Positions 1 to 9,882 are shown, counted from the first letter of the stretch. The stretch: DNA of 64,000 nt from Nematopogon swammerdamellus (GCA_946902875.1 OX336336.1:26801558-26865557); one strand, 5' to 3'. Program-made: numbers and translations. The notes: generated from the sequence alone by a model not told the origin.

Positions 1-655
1 AATAATGTCTAACAACCACGGTAATTTAAAAACCCATATACTTACAAGGAATATATGGAATTTCCAGTCACCCTGTATATGCGCTCCGTAATTACTCTAT
101 TCAGCTTAGGCCTTGAACAATGATCAACATTCCTAGTAATTGGATTGTACAAAACTAGATGCTAACCAAATCCTAGCCATCAATATGCTGTCCGTCGACA
201 AATTGAATTGGCCGAGAGCCGTTCAAGTTAGATAATTAAACATTCCAAATTGATTAATATAATCATTTGCGCAATCTGTTGTCAGAGTTTAGGAATAAAT
301 TTATGATAGCGCAAACACGAATCGATAGCAGGCCTCACGCACTCTATTTACTTGCGCGCGCTAACTGCCTACCGCCCGACGGGCCGCCGGCGGCGGTCTA
401 TTTCAGTGAAAATTCGTCAGGCGCGCGAAGTATACAGACGCTCGCCCACGCAACTGCGCGCAGCTGCAAAGCAATAACCACTTTACACTCGATAGTTAAG
501 GTACATTTTCGCACGCAGCGATTGGCGACGTGAAACAGTAGGCTATTAAAGCAGGAAGGTAGGAACATGTTCTATGGAGTGATGTATCTGTTACGAAGTA
601 ACTATTAAGTAATCTGTGTCGATAGGTTCGAGATTAAACACATACACATTTTTTT
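1..655. other. No gene recognised
   Basis: I see no exon, RNA gene or clear repeat boundary here. A GC-rich patch lies at about 345-470 (gcgcgcgc, ccgcccgacgggccgccgg) in otherwise AT-rich sequence. The open frame across it has no family signature and is probably chance. Confidence 0.4.
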
Positions 656-966
656 CAGCCCCGGTAGCTCAGCGGTGCGATCGGTCTACTGTCAGTGGTT
701 AGGATTCCACGTAAAACTGTAGGTCCCTTCCCTTCTTACCTTACTAGGTGATAGGGTTTAACCCACCCGGGTTGCTACCACCACACTGAATGAAAGGTTG
801 GTTGAAACGGGTATTTGAATAGTTCGTGTTTTTCGTCCAGTTCAGTGTTAGGAGGCACGACCGAAGGGAAGCACTGACGTGGCACCTAGTTCACCAAGGT
901 GTTATGGGCTGACATCACGGATGTTGTAGGTGATGTAGCCAACCGTGTCAGGTTCCATAAAAAACA
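656..966 (+). repeat. SINE-A copy without the 5S-like segment
   Basis: It begins with the tRNA-like A box TAGCTCAGCGG and ends in 'gtgtcaggttccataaaaaa'. Only about 30 bp separate the A box from the B-box-like 'GGTTAGGATTCC'. The 5S-like stretch present in other copies (TTAAGCAA...TGGATGGGTGACC) is absent. The body (accttactaggt, ccgggttg, gttcagtgt, gggctgacatcacggatg) is normal. The copy is either an ancestral tRNA-headed form or an internal deletion. Confidence 0.8.
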
Positions 967-998
967 AGTTCGATATTAAACACATACACACATACATA

Positions 999-1186
999 CC
1001 GCACGCTGTATTCCGACAATCGGGGTGAGCAGAGTAATCGTTGTTGCGCCGCAAGTACTCTTGTAAATTACAGCACAACACCGACCGCCTCGTTTAGCAA
1101 AGTATTAGACAAGATAACTATCAAGCAGCAAGTAAGGCACGAAGACCGACACCTGCTGCACGCCGCGGTGGAAGGAACGCGCCAAG
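999..1186 (+). repeat. Repeat C, 5' part
   Basis: It has the C-family start 'cacgctgtattccgacaatc', then an internal hairpin (gttgttgcgccg...cagcacaacac) and 'caagcagcaagtaaggcacg'. It stops where a reversed SINE-A head begins, so the 3' half is missing. Confidence 0.75.
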
Positions 1187-1274
1187 TTCCGAACCACGGT
1201 CAGCCTCCAACGGTCTAGCGGTCACCCATCCAAGTACTGACCGTGCGCGCACCACTAAGCTACCGAGGCTGAGA
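1187..1274 (-). repeat. SINE-A1 head, reversed and truncated
   Basis: The reverse complement reads A box, 5S-like core (GGTCAGTACTTGGATGGGTG) and B-box-like GGTTCGGA. The body is absent. Confidence 0.8.
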
Positions 1275-1551
1275 TGTCGAAACGTCCCACAGTGATTTCA
1301 TTCATAGAAGCTAGACGATAGAAACTCATATCGGAATTATTAACAGGTGATGTCACTAAAGCATTTGCGGGTAGTTGTTGAAACCGGAGAATGTTTATAA
1401 TTTTGTTTAATATGCATCCCCAATTTATGAGACGCTGAGACATGACGCGATAAGTTGATTAGCGACGCGCAGCTACATTCATTGGGTAGTTGTCGCTTGC
1501 GGGTTGATGTGTCGTTTCAGTTAAAAGTGTACATCTGCAGTCGTGAAAAAA

Positions 1552-2196
1552 ATGGAGGAAGATTTGGAAGGTATATTCTATAGTTTTTATTCATATTTAG
1601 ATTTAATAAATTACAAATTGTTTAAAAAAAAATCATACATCTTACCTTGTAAATTAGTGACAGAATATCGTTAAATAAATATTTCTCGAGAGTTTCTTTC
1701 AGAGAGTATATTTTTGTAACAAGATGATACTCATAATTATATGTGATGTAACTAATACTTAACTCATTTCAGTAATCATTCGGTAGCACACGACTTTGCA
1801 ACATTTTTTTATTTTCGTTTTACAGTTGCGGCGTATGAGATTTCCAGGCAAGAATTTTTTCAAGTATGGCGGAATTTATCGAAATTAGAAAGACCGTTGG
1901 GATTGTACAGCCATATTTTAAATAAATTTAACTTAGAAAAGCTTAGTGTGAGTGGTGAAAAGCGATTAAAAAATAAAATAAAACTTTTGTCCATAGTTAT
2001 AAATAGAAAGTGGATCGCAGCCGGAAAGCACCATGACAGATTCATGACTAAGTTTGGGGAGTGGCTCAAACAACCCGAAACAGTATTTTCTCGGGAAGAT
2101 TTGCGAGCCGGCTCTCCAGAAGACCATAACACGCCCTCTACATCTGGTGGGAGACCCACGAAGGATTTTGCGTCTAGATGTAGTAAATGTTATTAA
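1552..2196 (+). pseudogene. N-terminal remnant of a transposase-like protein (two exons)
   Basis: ATG at 1552 opens a 19-nt exon (MEEDLE) that ends at a GT donor (aag|gtatat). The acceptor 'ttttacag' at 1825 restores the frame, giving 129 codons to TAA at 2194. The second exon carries aromatic and basic residues (QVWRN, HHDRFMTKFGEWL) and a GRPTKDF motif. I associate this organisation with the N-terminus of a widespread arthropod transposon-derived family whose exact superfamily I cannot name. The frame stops just after GRPTKDFASRCSK. The family C-terminus follows at once in another frame, so this is a deletion product and not a complete gene. Confidence 0.6.
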
Positions 2197-2378
2197 TTAC
2201 TTCAGATCCTATAATTAATAATTTTAGAGAAGTTTCAAAAAAAATACCGGGTTCCATTCCTCCTGAAGTATTGAAATTAATAGTTCCCTTCTCTTCAACA
2301 CAACATTCACTTTCTGATGATACCGATGATGACTGTTCTGAACAAGACTCAGATAGTATTCTCAGTAGTTCTAGTTAA
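2187..2378 (+). pseudogene. C-terminal tail of the same transposase-like family
   Basis: The frame encodes LLITSDPIINNFRE..., ending in an acidic, serine-rich tail (DDTDDDCSEQDSD). It matches the tail of the minus-strand frame at 53617-54327 (SSDPVISSIRLRERR, then EEHELDDEDE). It overlaps the N-terminal remnant by about 10 bp in a different frame, so an internal deletion fused the two ends out of frame. AATAAA at 2438 is a plausible polyadenylation signal. Confidence 0.55.
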
Positions 2379-2679
2379 GTTAAATTTAACATAATATTAG
2401 TTTAAACTACACCCTTGGCCAAACAATTATTTTTCTAAATAAACATGTTAATTAAATAGTATATGTGTCTGTAATTGTTTTATTTATTACATACATTTAA
2501 CATACGAGAGGATAGCAATTTGCGATCCCCACCTGAATACATCCTAAAATATAAAAAAAAAACTATAAAATCACCTTTAAATGCATAAAATATAGTTAAT
2601 ATAAGTGCTGGGAGTTTATAGCGTCTAGCTTCTATGAAACGAATCACAGTGTCCTAACGTGATAAAACGTCCCTAAGTG

Positions 2680-3051
2680 TGTTCTATCGCTTATTCCATG
2701 GGGAGTGCTCGGAGGAGCTGTTTAACGCGATCCCGCCGTCCCCCTTCCACCTCCGCACCACGCGCACTGGGAGGGATTGCATCCATATACGCTGGACTTA
2801 CCGCGCATGCGTACCAATCGATTCTGCAGATCTTTCCTGTACAGAACCGGTAAACTCTGGAACGCTCTCCCTGCTCATATATTTCCCCCCAAGTACAGTC
2901 TCGGGTCCTTCAAGAGGGGCGTGAATGGGTACCTGTCAGGCCGGCATGGCATTCGCAACCCCCGAATACGACCGAATGTCCATGGGTGCCGTTAGACACC
3001 TTATGGGTGCCTCGGCGCCATATGTCGAGCTAACAATAAAAAAAAAAAAAC
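2680..3051 (+). pseudogene. LINE 3' end: C-terminus of a reverse-transcriptase protein plus poly(A)
   Basis: One frame gives FYRLFHGECSEELF...PFHLRTTRTG. A frameshift then leads to LPRMRTNRFCRSFLYRTGKLWNALP and FPPKYSLGSFKRGVN, the typical end of a non-LTR retrotransposon ORF2. Stop at 2994, a short 3' UTR (catgggtgccgttagacacc) and an A-tract at about 3038-3051. The copy is 5'-truncated and frameshifted. Confidence 0.8.
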
Positions 3052-3057
3052 TTTCAG

Positions 3058-3250
3058 TACCCTAATCACGAGATTTAACCTACACCGCGTACTACGCTAC
3101 GCCGTGTTCTCCGCATCATTTTGTATGGAGAAACGGAGCAGTCCCTCTAGTGATAGATTTGCGAACTTCGTTTCTCCATACAAAATGATGCGGAGATCAC
3201 GGCGTAGCATAGTACGTACGCGGTGTAGGTTAAATCTCGTGATTAGGGTA
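3058..3250. repeat. Foldback element with arms of about 80 bp
   Basis: The left arm at 3058-3135 (accctaatcacgagattta...tatggagaaac) is the near-perfect reverse complement of 3170-3250, with a spacer of about 35 bp. It starts just after a LINE poly(A) tail. No coding content. Confidence 0.9.
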
Positions 3251-3328
3251 CAGGTTTTGTAACGTAACAAAACGCAATGCTCTTGCAAAACACCTACTAG
3301 TTAATTAATATTTAGTTGAGCGACTCAC

Positions 3329-3451
3329 CTTATCTTTGTTTCTGAAGATGTGCCTGTTGAGATGCAGGAAGTGGGCGGTGAGGTGGAGGCTGACCACCAT
3401 GATGAACACGTCCGTGAAGTTCCACATGAACGTGGACTGAAGGTTGAACAG
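3329..3451 (-). CDS. Gene 1 exon 6 (transmembrane helix 5 region)
   Basis: Forty-one codons, phase 0 at both ends. Acceptor gtgtgcag|CTG and donor AAG|gtgagt are canonical. The encoded segment holds WNFTDVFIMVVSLHLTAHF, then LNRHIFRNKDK. About 18 of 41 residues match the same exon of gene 2 by eye. The following exon lies outside the window. Confidence 0.93.
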
Positions 3452-3540
3452 CTGCACACAATCAGAGCACACAATTCAGTACTTGCTTCCATGGCAACAG
3501 GGGAAGGTGCTCGAGATGGGAGTTAAATTGTTCTAAATAC

Positions 3541-3866
3541 CGTACCGTGTGGGGCCGGTACTTTAAATGAATAGCCCCACTGCATCTCCCTCCGTGTTTG
3601 TCGTAAAATGCGACTAAGGGATATGACCCCCTTCTTATATTACTAGGTGGTAGGGTTTAACCCGCCCGGGTTGGTACCACCACACTGAATGAAAGGTCGG
3701 TCGAAACAGCTATGTAAATAGTTTGTGTTTTCCGTCCAGTTCAGTGTAGCCGGCACTGCCGAAGGGAAGCACTGACGTGGCGCCAAGTTCGCCCGGTGTT
3801 ATGGGCTGACATCACGGATGTTGTAGGTGATGTAGCCAACCGTGTCAGTTTCTATAAAAAAAAAAA
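3541..3866 (+). repeat. SINE-A2 (C-end head plus A body)
   Basis: It starts with 'cgtaccgtgtggggccggta', the reverse of the C-repeat 3' end. It passes at 'aagggatatgacccc' straight into the A body (cttatattactaggtggtag) and ends in an A-tract after 'gtgtcagtttctat'. The tRNA/5S head is absent. Confidence 0.9.
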
Positions 3867-3960
3867 CATCTGCGAAGGTATTCTCCAATAATTATCTGCG
3901 TGCGTACTTGGATTCGATAGACTGTAAGCGATATTATTATGTCGATAGTCACTAAAATAC

Positions 3961-4065
3961 ACACCACACGCCGTTTCCCGACAATCGGGGTAAGCAGAGT
4001 AATCGGTGTTGTGCTGCAAGTACTCTTGTAAATTGCAGCACAACACCGAGCACCTCTCGTTCTAA
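3961..4065 (+). repeat. Repeat C fragment
   Basis: 'cccgacaatcggggtaagca' and the hairpin ggtgttgtgctg...cagcacaacacc are present; the rest of C is missing. Confidence 0.75.
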
Positions 4066-4441
4066 ACGAATGCACTACCTACTCATACATTTTATGAAGC
4101 CACTTTTCAAGTATAAATTTATTCCCACATCCGTGAATTCCATTGGGGCTTCACTCAAACTTAACATCCAACCGGAATTTACGAAGTAACTATTCGCATA
4201 TTGCCCTGCGCAGTTAGACAGATATGAGTCTTAACTAATTCCTACTGCAACTCCACTCCCAGATGTGCGGCGAAGTTTCAGATAGTCGAACAGTATATAG
4301 AGAGTGGAGTTAATTCACTGAAATTTGTGCGGTGTCCCCTACAGTTGGGTTCCTCTAATTACCGACCGTTTTCTCCACATTCGGTTACAATGTAGCCACA
4401 TTAGCCGGTTATCCGGTGATGGAGTACTGCAGTCACATCAT
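4066..4441. other. No feature recognised
   Basis: Intron sequence of gene 1 without an exon, repeat boundary or open frame that I can identify. Confidence 0.4.
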
Positions 4442-4808
4442 GAGTGGTGCAGGCAGTCGACTGTCGCTATTGATTGTTAAGCAACGCTGCGCCGCTCTGT
4501 ACTTATGGGTGACCGCTCGACCGTTGGAGGCTGACCGTGGTTCGGATTCCACGTAAAACTAATAGGTCCCTTCCCTTCTTACCTTACTAGGTAGGTAGGA
4601 TTCAACCCGCCCGGGTTGGTACCACCGCACTGAATGAAACGTCGGTCGAAACGGCTATGTAAATAGTTTGTGTTTTCCGTCCAGTTCAGTGTAGCCGGCA
4701 CGACCGAAGGGAAGCACTGACGTGGCGCCAAGTTCACCCGGTGTTATGTGCTGACATCACGGATGTTTTAGGTGATGTAGCCAACCTTGTCAGTATCCAT
4801 AAAAAAAA
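4442..4808 (+). repeat. SINE-A1 copy
   Basis: The 5S-like region is degenerate (gttaagcaacgctg...gggtgaccgctcgacc). It is followed by GGTTCGGATTCC, the full body and an A-rich tail. It lies head-out against the reversed copy downstream. Confidence 0.9.
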
Positions 4809-4885
4809 ATGGATTTGCTATTAAACCGAGTATACCGCGAGCGAAGCCGCGGGCAAAAGCTAGTTTATTGTATTGTATTGTATTA

Positions 4886-5266
4886 TTTTTTTTTTATGGA
4901 AACTGACACGGTTGGCTACATCACCTACAACGTCCGTGATGTCAGCCCATAACACCGGGTGAACTAGGTGCCATGTCAGTGCTTCCCCCTTTGAGCGTGC
5001 CGGCTACACTGAACTGGTCGGAAAACACAAACTATTTTACATAGCCGTTTTGACCGACGTTTCATTCAGTGCGGTGGTACCAACCCGGGCGGGTTAAACC
5101 CTACCACCAAGTAAGATTAGGAGGGAAGGGACCTACAGTTTTACGAGGAATCCGAACCTCGGTCAGCCTCCAACGGTCAGCGGTCACCCATCCAAGTACT
5201 GACCGCGCCCAGCGTTGCTTAACATTCAATAGCGACAGTCTGCACCACTGAGCTATCGAGGCTGAC
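4886..5266 (-). repeat. SINE-A1 copy, reversed
   Basis: Full length from 'tttttatggaaactgacacg' to 'gctatcgaggctgacac'. It shares private variants with the copy at 19005-19412 (accaccaagtaagattagg; ttgcttaacattcaatagcg), so both belong to one recent subfamily. Confidence 0.92.
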
Positions 5267-5400
5267 ACTATTGTATTGTTTATTGATCGTTCATATGGCA
5301 GTTAGACTGCACTCGAACTTGTCAGAATTGGTTCTATTGGTTTTATCCGGTTCGATTACACCTACGAAGAAGAACCGACAAGAAACTTCGCAGGGTATAT

Positions 5401-5640
5401 TTTTCAACCGACTTCAAAAGGAGGAGGTTCTTAATTCGACTGTATGTTTTTTTTTTTTATATTTGTTACGCGATTTCTCCGTCAATTGTTGGCCGATTTT
5501 GAAAATTTTTTTTTTGTTTGGTAGGTGGTCATTCTTCAGATGTGGTCCTATCTATCAATTTTCAGGCGTGCGACCTGGAGGCGGTCCCACACCTGAAAAT
5601 TGATAGGTGGGCCCCTTTTGTGCTTTTGTACCTCCTACAA
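5401..5640 (+). repeat. Repeat E (LINE-type 3' piece)
   Basis: 'ttcaaccgacttcaaaagga' followed by tracts such as 'ttgttacgcgatttctccgt'. The same motif recurs at 15559 and, reversed, at 18640-18845. An internal inverted repeat, 'ctatcaattttcaggcgtg...cacctgaaaattgatag', lies at 5551-5607. Confidence 0.6.
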
Positions 5641-5720
5641 CTCAAGGGTCCGAATATGAATCCAATATCGATTCATACCAATCAATCATCAATCATCAAT
5701 ATATCATACATACATACATA

Positions 5721-6059
5721 ACACACGCTGTATCCCGACAATCAGGGTAAGCAGAGTAATCGTTGTTGTGCTATAAGGACTAAATTATAGCACAACACGG
5801 ACTACTTTTAGCACAGTATTCGGACAAGACAACTATCAAGCAGCAAGTAAGGCACGAAGAACCCACCTGCTGCATGAATAGGCGGAAGGACTGCGCCAAG
5901 GTGAGAAGTGGCTAGCCTGTCGCCCTTTAGCGCAGTATCTTGTCCTTATCCCTTAGTCGCCTCTTACGACATGCACGGGGAGAGATGCAGTGGGGCTATT
6001 CTTTTTAAGTACCGGCCCCACACGGTACTTCTTTTTAAGTACCGGCCCCACACGGTACT
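5721..6059 (+). repeat. Repeat C, near full length
   Basis: It runs from 'acacacgctgtatcccgaca' to 'accggccccacacggtact'. The terminal stretch of about 29 bp (ctttttaagtaccgg...) is duplicated in tandem at 6001-6059. The internal hairpin around 5760-5795 is present. Confidence 0.85.
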
Positions 6060-6061
6060 CA

Positions 6062-6407
6062 ATATGTCATATCAATCAATACTAAATAATAAATCTATAA
6101 GGGATTGTCATGGAGTAAGTTACTTTGTTTTATGAAATACTGCGTTTGTAGACTCTATGTATGATACTGAAACTAAATATACGATTTTTAGAAATCTTTT
6201 CTGTATGTATGTATGTATGTTCCTCCATAACTTTAAAAGCGATCATCCGAATTCGATTAAATTTAGTACAAGCACATTTAACTATACGCGACAGTACATA
6301 AAATTGACTTCCGGTTACGCTAAGATATAGCTCTCGTACAAACCGAATTGTTCCACGCGCCGAAATAAAGGTGCATTTAACGCAAGCGAAGCTGCGGGCA
6401 AATAAAA
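6062..6407 (+). repeat. Repeat D (LINE/RTE-type 3' tail)
   Basis: It contains 'tctgtatgtatgtatgtatg', 'gatcatccgaattcgat', 'gcgccgaaataaaggt' and ends with 'gcgaagctgcgggcaaataa'. Copies recur at 30531, 30955 (reversed), 38960 (reversed) and 58430 (reversed). I see no coding part. Confidence 0.75.
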
Positions 6408-6811
6408 GCGGCGGGTGGCCGAGTGGTTTGGGCATCGGCTTCTCATGCGGGAGGTCCGAGGTTCGAATCCGGTCGGCGTGTACCAATGAGTTTTTTCTGA
6501 CGAAAAAATTTACGTGCATACCTACACCTGCTGCTTCACCGTTCGGAACCGGTGTAAAACTGTAGGTCCCTTCCCTTGCCCCTTACTAGGTGGTAGGCTC
6601 AAATTGTAGCCGACTGGGTTGGTACCACCGTACTGGATGTAAGATGGCCGCAAGCAACCTCGGTTGTGTTCTCCTCTAGTCCAGTATAGCCAGCAATCCA
6701 GGGAAGTCTCCGGTATGGCACCTACCTTCTCGGAGGTGATATTGGCTGGTTAGAGCATGTGCTTTGGCCCCTCTGACTCAGCCACCCATACCGGATTACA
6801 TAAAAAAAAAA
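6408..6811 (+). repeat. SINE-A3 (tRNA-Leu/Ser-like head), full length
   Basis: The head has a perfect A box (TGGCCGAGTGG) and B box (GGTTCGAATCC) with tRNA-like spacing. The body resembles that of A1 (aaactgtaggtcccttccctt, ttactaggtggtagg, ggttggtaccaccg) but ends 'cacccataccggattacat' plus A-tract. This is a SINE and not a tRNA gene, because it is followed by the body. Confidence 0.92.
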
Positions 6812-6958
6812 CTAGTATTTCAATACAATGACAGAGAAAATGTCAAAATATTATTTAATACCTACTTTCTAGTTCCAGTTATTTTTTTTGAAGTCCTTTA
6901 GTGACTAGCCACATACTGCTTACGGTCTATAGACTATGAGAGTAAATTAACCAGTTAC

Positions 6959-7107
6959 CTCACTGAGGATACCCTTCCAGTTGGCGAAAGGTATGTAGTC
7001 GAACACCCATGGCACTGCGTAGTTGAAGTACCCCTGCAATATCGGTGAGTTGGGACTGCAGATGGAGGCCACGCGGAGTCCGAATACTATGGACAGGATG
7101 TGCTCCG
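6959..7107 (-). CDS. Gene 1 exon 5
   Basis: It enters at phase 1 (acceptor tttcag|CG GAG CAC) and leaves at phase 0 (AGT GAG|gtaact). The 149 nt encode AEHILSIVFGL..., CSPNSPILQGYF, WVFDYIPFANWKGILSE: the end of helix 4 and the loop before helix 5. Length and phases equal exon 5 of gene 2. Confidence 0.92.
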
Positions 7108-7220
7108 CTGAAACCATACCTTAATATTGTTTATTGAGCATTCTAAAGACGGTAACACTGCACTCGAACTTGTCAAATTTGTTCTATCCGTTTCGATATC
7201 ACCCACGAAGGAGCGCTGAT

Positions 7221-7502
7221 AAAACCGGCCAAGTGCGAGTCGAACTCGCGCACCGAGGGTTCCGTATCTCTATGTCATGGTCAGTGCTACTCACACCATC
7301 TATGTATATTATTTAAAATGCTTCATACTGTTTTCGGTAGATGGCGCGCATACACTTTTTAGTTTCTTGTATGGGGACACCCATCATTTTTTTACATTTT
7401 CTTATTTTTATTATTTGTTGTTATATCGGCCATAATAACAAATATTCTGTGAAAATTTCAACGGGCTACCTGTTACGGTTCAAGAGATACAGCCCTCGGA
7501 CT

Positions 7503-7533
<31 letters not shown>

Positions 7534-7572
7534 GGACGGACGGCGTAGGCTAGTAATAGAGTAATAATAGGG
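7221..7572 (+). repeat. Repeat B
   Basis: It starts 'aaaccggccaagtgcgagtc' with the small palindrome gtgcgagt...actcgcgcac. It continues with 'ttcggtagatggcgcgca' and 'tatatcggccataataac' and ends in gaca/gacg microsatellite and 'ggcgtaggctagtaat'. Very common in this window. Confidence 0.8.
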
Positions 7573-7736
7573 TCTATGTAATATGCATATGTCTCAATGA
7601 AATATTGTTAATTTTGTGTGTTCTTTATGGCGAAATAAATATCTGAATATTAATCTGAAAACTTAGCAGGGTATTTTGTTTTCATAAATATATTACGGAA
7701 ATATACCTGGTTGTATTGTCATACATGTACATATCA

Positions 7737-8054
7737 CACACGCTGAATCCCGACAATCGGGGTAAGCAGAGTAATCGGTGTTGTGCTGCAAGAACTCTGG
7801 TAAATTACAGCACAACACCGACCACCACGTTTCGCAAATTATTCGAACAAGATTCAATCGATCAAGCAGCAAGTAAGGCACGAAGACCCACCTGCTGCAT
7901 GACTCGGTGGAAGTACCGTGCCAAGGTGAGAGGTGGCGAGCCTGTCGCCCTTTAGCACGGCATCTGGTCCTTATCCCTTATAGTCGCCTTTAACGATATG
8001 CACGGGGAGAGATGCAGTGGGCTATTCTTTTTAAGTACCGGCCCCACACGGTAC
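7737..8054 (+). repeat. Repeat C, full length
   Basis: It runs from 'cacacgctgaatcccgacaa' to 'ggccccacacggtac'. It is nearly identical to the copy at 36822-37136, including 'caagattcaatcgatcaagc'. Confidence 0.85.
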
Positions 8055-8231
8055 GGTTGTATTGTCACTAGCACCAAAAGTCTCTGCAAAATTTCAGGTC
8101 AATCGGTTGGGTGAAATTGGTTCAAAATTCAGTTGCAAGATTTAACCCAACCCAAGTGAAGTTAACAAATAAAAAAAATAAAAAATAAAAAAAGCTTGTA
8201 CAGTACACAGCTGTATATTATTATTTTGTTT

Positions 8232-8330
8232 ATAGAAAGTGCGACATGTTGCGCCGAGCCACCCAACAGGCAAGGTGTCTAACGACGCCCATGGACATTC
8301 GGTCGTACAGAGAATTGCGAGTTCGCGCGA
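8232..8330 (-). repeat. LINE 3' UTR fragment, reversed
   Basis: The reverse complement (gtacgaccgaatgtccatgg, gtcgttagacacctt) matches the 3' UTR of the LINE at 2960-3035. No coding sequence is left. Confidence 0.65.
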
Positions 8331-8506
8331 CAGGGACGACGCTCTATAACCGGATTATCTCTTTCTAAAGCTCCATGTGCATTATTTACTGGCGTATGCT
8401 ACACTTAATTGCAAAAAAAAATCTATATCGGACCAATTTTGATGCAGAAAACTTATGACTACTGAATATTTTTGTATGTGCCGACGACACAATAAGAGAA
8501 ATTAAG

Positions 8507-8798
8507 CAACGAAAGTGGACAAAGAAAGTTGGCAACGAAAGTGAACAACAAAAGTTGACAACGAAAGTGGACAAAGAAAGTGGACAACAAAAGTGGACAA
8601 CGAAAGTGGGAAACGAAAGTGGACAACGTAAGTGAACAACGAAAGTGGAAAGCGTAAGTGGACAACGAAAGTGGACACCGAATGTGGCCAACGAAAGTGG
8701 ACAACGAATGTGGACAACGAAAGTGAACAACAAAAGTGGACAACGAAAGTGGACACCGAAAGTAAACAACGAAAGTGGACAACGAAAGTGGACAACGG
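8507..8798 (+). repeat. 13-bp minisatellite ending at a splice donor
   Basis: More than 20 imperfect copies of gaaagtggacaac. Because 13 is not a multiple of three and the unit has no stop, long frames exist in several phases on both strands; these are not genes. The array ends about 5 bp from the donor of gene 1 exon 4. Confidence 0.95.
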
Positions 8799-8803
8799 CC
8801 TAC

Positions 8804-8983
8804 CCGATGCAAACAACAACACGAACATTGTCGTGATGTTGCAAGCCCTGGCGACCCTCCGGTCCGTCACCGGAAGCGTACTCTCCAGCTCGGCTACCTG
8901 GCGCATCAGCAGCGGCCAGATCTGAGCCAGCCTGAAGAACATCATGGCAGAGGCCAGGCTCGTTCCGTAGAACACTAAGTTTG
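8804..8983 (-). CDS. Gene 1 exon 4 (helices 3-4)
   Basis: 180 nt, entry phase 1 (ctttacag|CA) and exit phase 1 (GCATCGG|gtaggc). It encodes LVFYGTSLASAMMFF, FRLAQIWPLLMRQVAELE, RRVARACNITTMFVLLFASG. The RxAQxWP.LxRQ block is shared with gene 2 (IRVAQQWPELNRQM). Confidence 0.93.
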
Positions 8984-9295
8984 CTGTAAAGGATTAGCCT
9001 GATGTTATATTTAAAAAAAGCTCTGTCAGGTTTCTTACTCGGTTCTTCCTTATAGATTGCACTGCTGAACGGGACATGAAAAAAAAAAAAAGATGACGAA
9101 CCATACTGAATATGCTTATGTCTCAATGAAATACTTTCATTTGTTGTGTGTTCTTAAAAAAACCTCCTAAAAAAATCTCTCATTAAATTTTTCGCACTAC
9201 CCATCTGCCCTGCTCACAATCCCAGGTATGACTGACAGATAATGCCCTAAGGCTTTAAGTCCGCCTTTTGTCACTTTTTGTGCAATAAAGTATAT

Positions 9296-9445
9296 TTTCA
9301 TTTCATTTCATTTCATTTCATTTCATTTCATTTCATTTCATTTCATTTCATTTCATTTCATTTCATTTCATTTCATTTCATTTCATTTCATTTCATTTCA
9401 TTTCATTTCATTTCATTTCATTTCATTTCATTTCATTTCATTTCA
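9296..9445 (+). repeat. (TTTCA)30 microsatellite
   Basis: Thirty uninterrupted pentanucleotide copies, preceded by 'gtgcaataaagtata' and followed by 'ggcgaaataaatatctgaat', a LINE-like 3' end; it may have grown from a LINE tail. The frame through it is a repeat artefact. Confidence 0.98.
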
Positions 9446-9488
9446 TTTCTTTATGGCGAAATAAATATCTGAATCTGAATCTGTAGTG

Positions 9489-9874
9489 TTTTTATTTTAT
9501 TTTATAGAAACTGACACTGTTGGCTACATCACCTATCATACAATATCAGTGATGTTAGCCCCATAACACCGGGTGAACTAGGTGACATGTCAGTGCTTCC
9601 CTTCATTTTCATGTCGGCTACACTGAACTGGTCGGAAAACACGAACTAGGTATTTACATAACCGTTACGACCGTCCTTTCACTCAGTGCGGTGGTATCAA
9701 CCCGGGCGGGATAAACCTTACCACCTAGTAAGGTAAGAAGGGAAGGGAGTTTTAAGTGGAATCCGAACCACGGTCAGCATCCAACGGTCTAGCGGTCACC
9801 CATCCAAGTACTGACCGCGCTCATCGTTGCTTAACAACAGACAACCGACCGCTCCACTGAGCTACCGATGCTGA
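9489..9874 (-). repeat. SINE-A1 copy, reversed
   Basis: It runs from 'tttatagaaactgacactgt' to 'ctgagctaccgatgctgac' and is full length, with the 5S-like core (atccaagtactgaccgcgct). Confidence 0.9.
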
Positions 9875-9882
9875 CCGATATT

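Larger units (their letters stand above)
1288..2651 (+). mobile_element. Internally deleted DNA transposon (short relative of the 52.7-55.2 kb element family)
   Basis: Inverted ends of about 40 bp are visible: 1288-1327 (cacagtgattt...catagaagctagacg) and 2613-2651 (cgtctagcttctatg...cacagtg). Inside are a spliced N-terminal transposase piece and, in another frame, a C-terminal tail; the middle of the gene is gone. The left end abuts a SINE head, which suggests insertion into repeat DNA. I could not define a clean target duplication, although 'aaacgtccc' occurs just outside both ends. Confidence 0.7.

Noticed and set aside
1..3328. Search for the last exons of gene 1
   Set aside because: The minus strand here shows only repeats, a LINE tail and a transposon remnant.
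6408..6490. tRNA gene (perfect A and B boxes)
   Set aside because: It is the head of a SINE-A3: the SINE body and A-tract follow, and the same unit recurs at 12418, 25700, 29785, 30138 and 46945.
8386..8975. Long overlapping open frames on both strands
   Set aside because: They are produced by the stop-free 13-bp minisatellite and by shadow frames of gene 1 exon 4.
9278..9472. Open frame of FHFIS repeats
   Set aside because: It is the (TTTCA)30 microsatellite read in frame.
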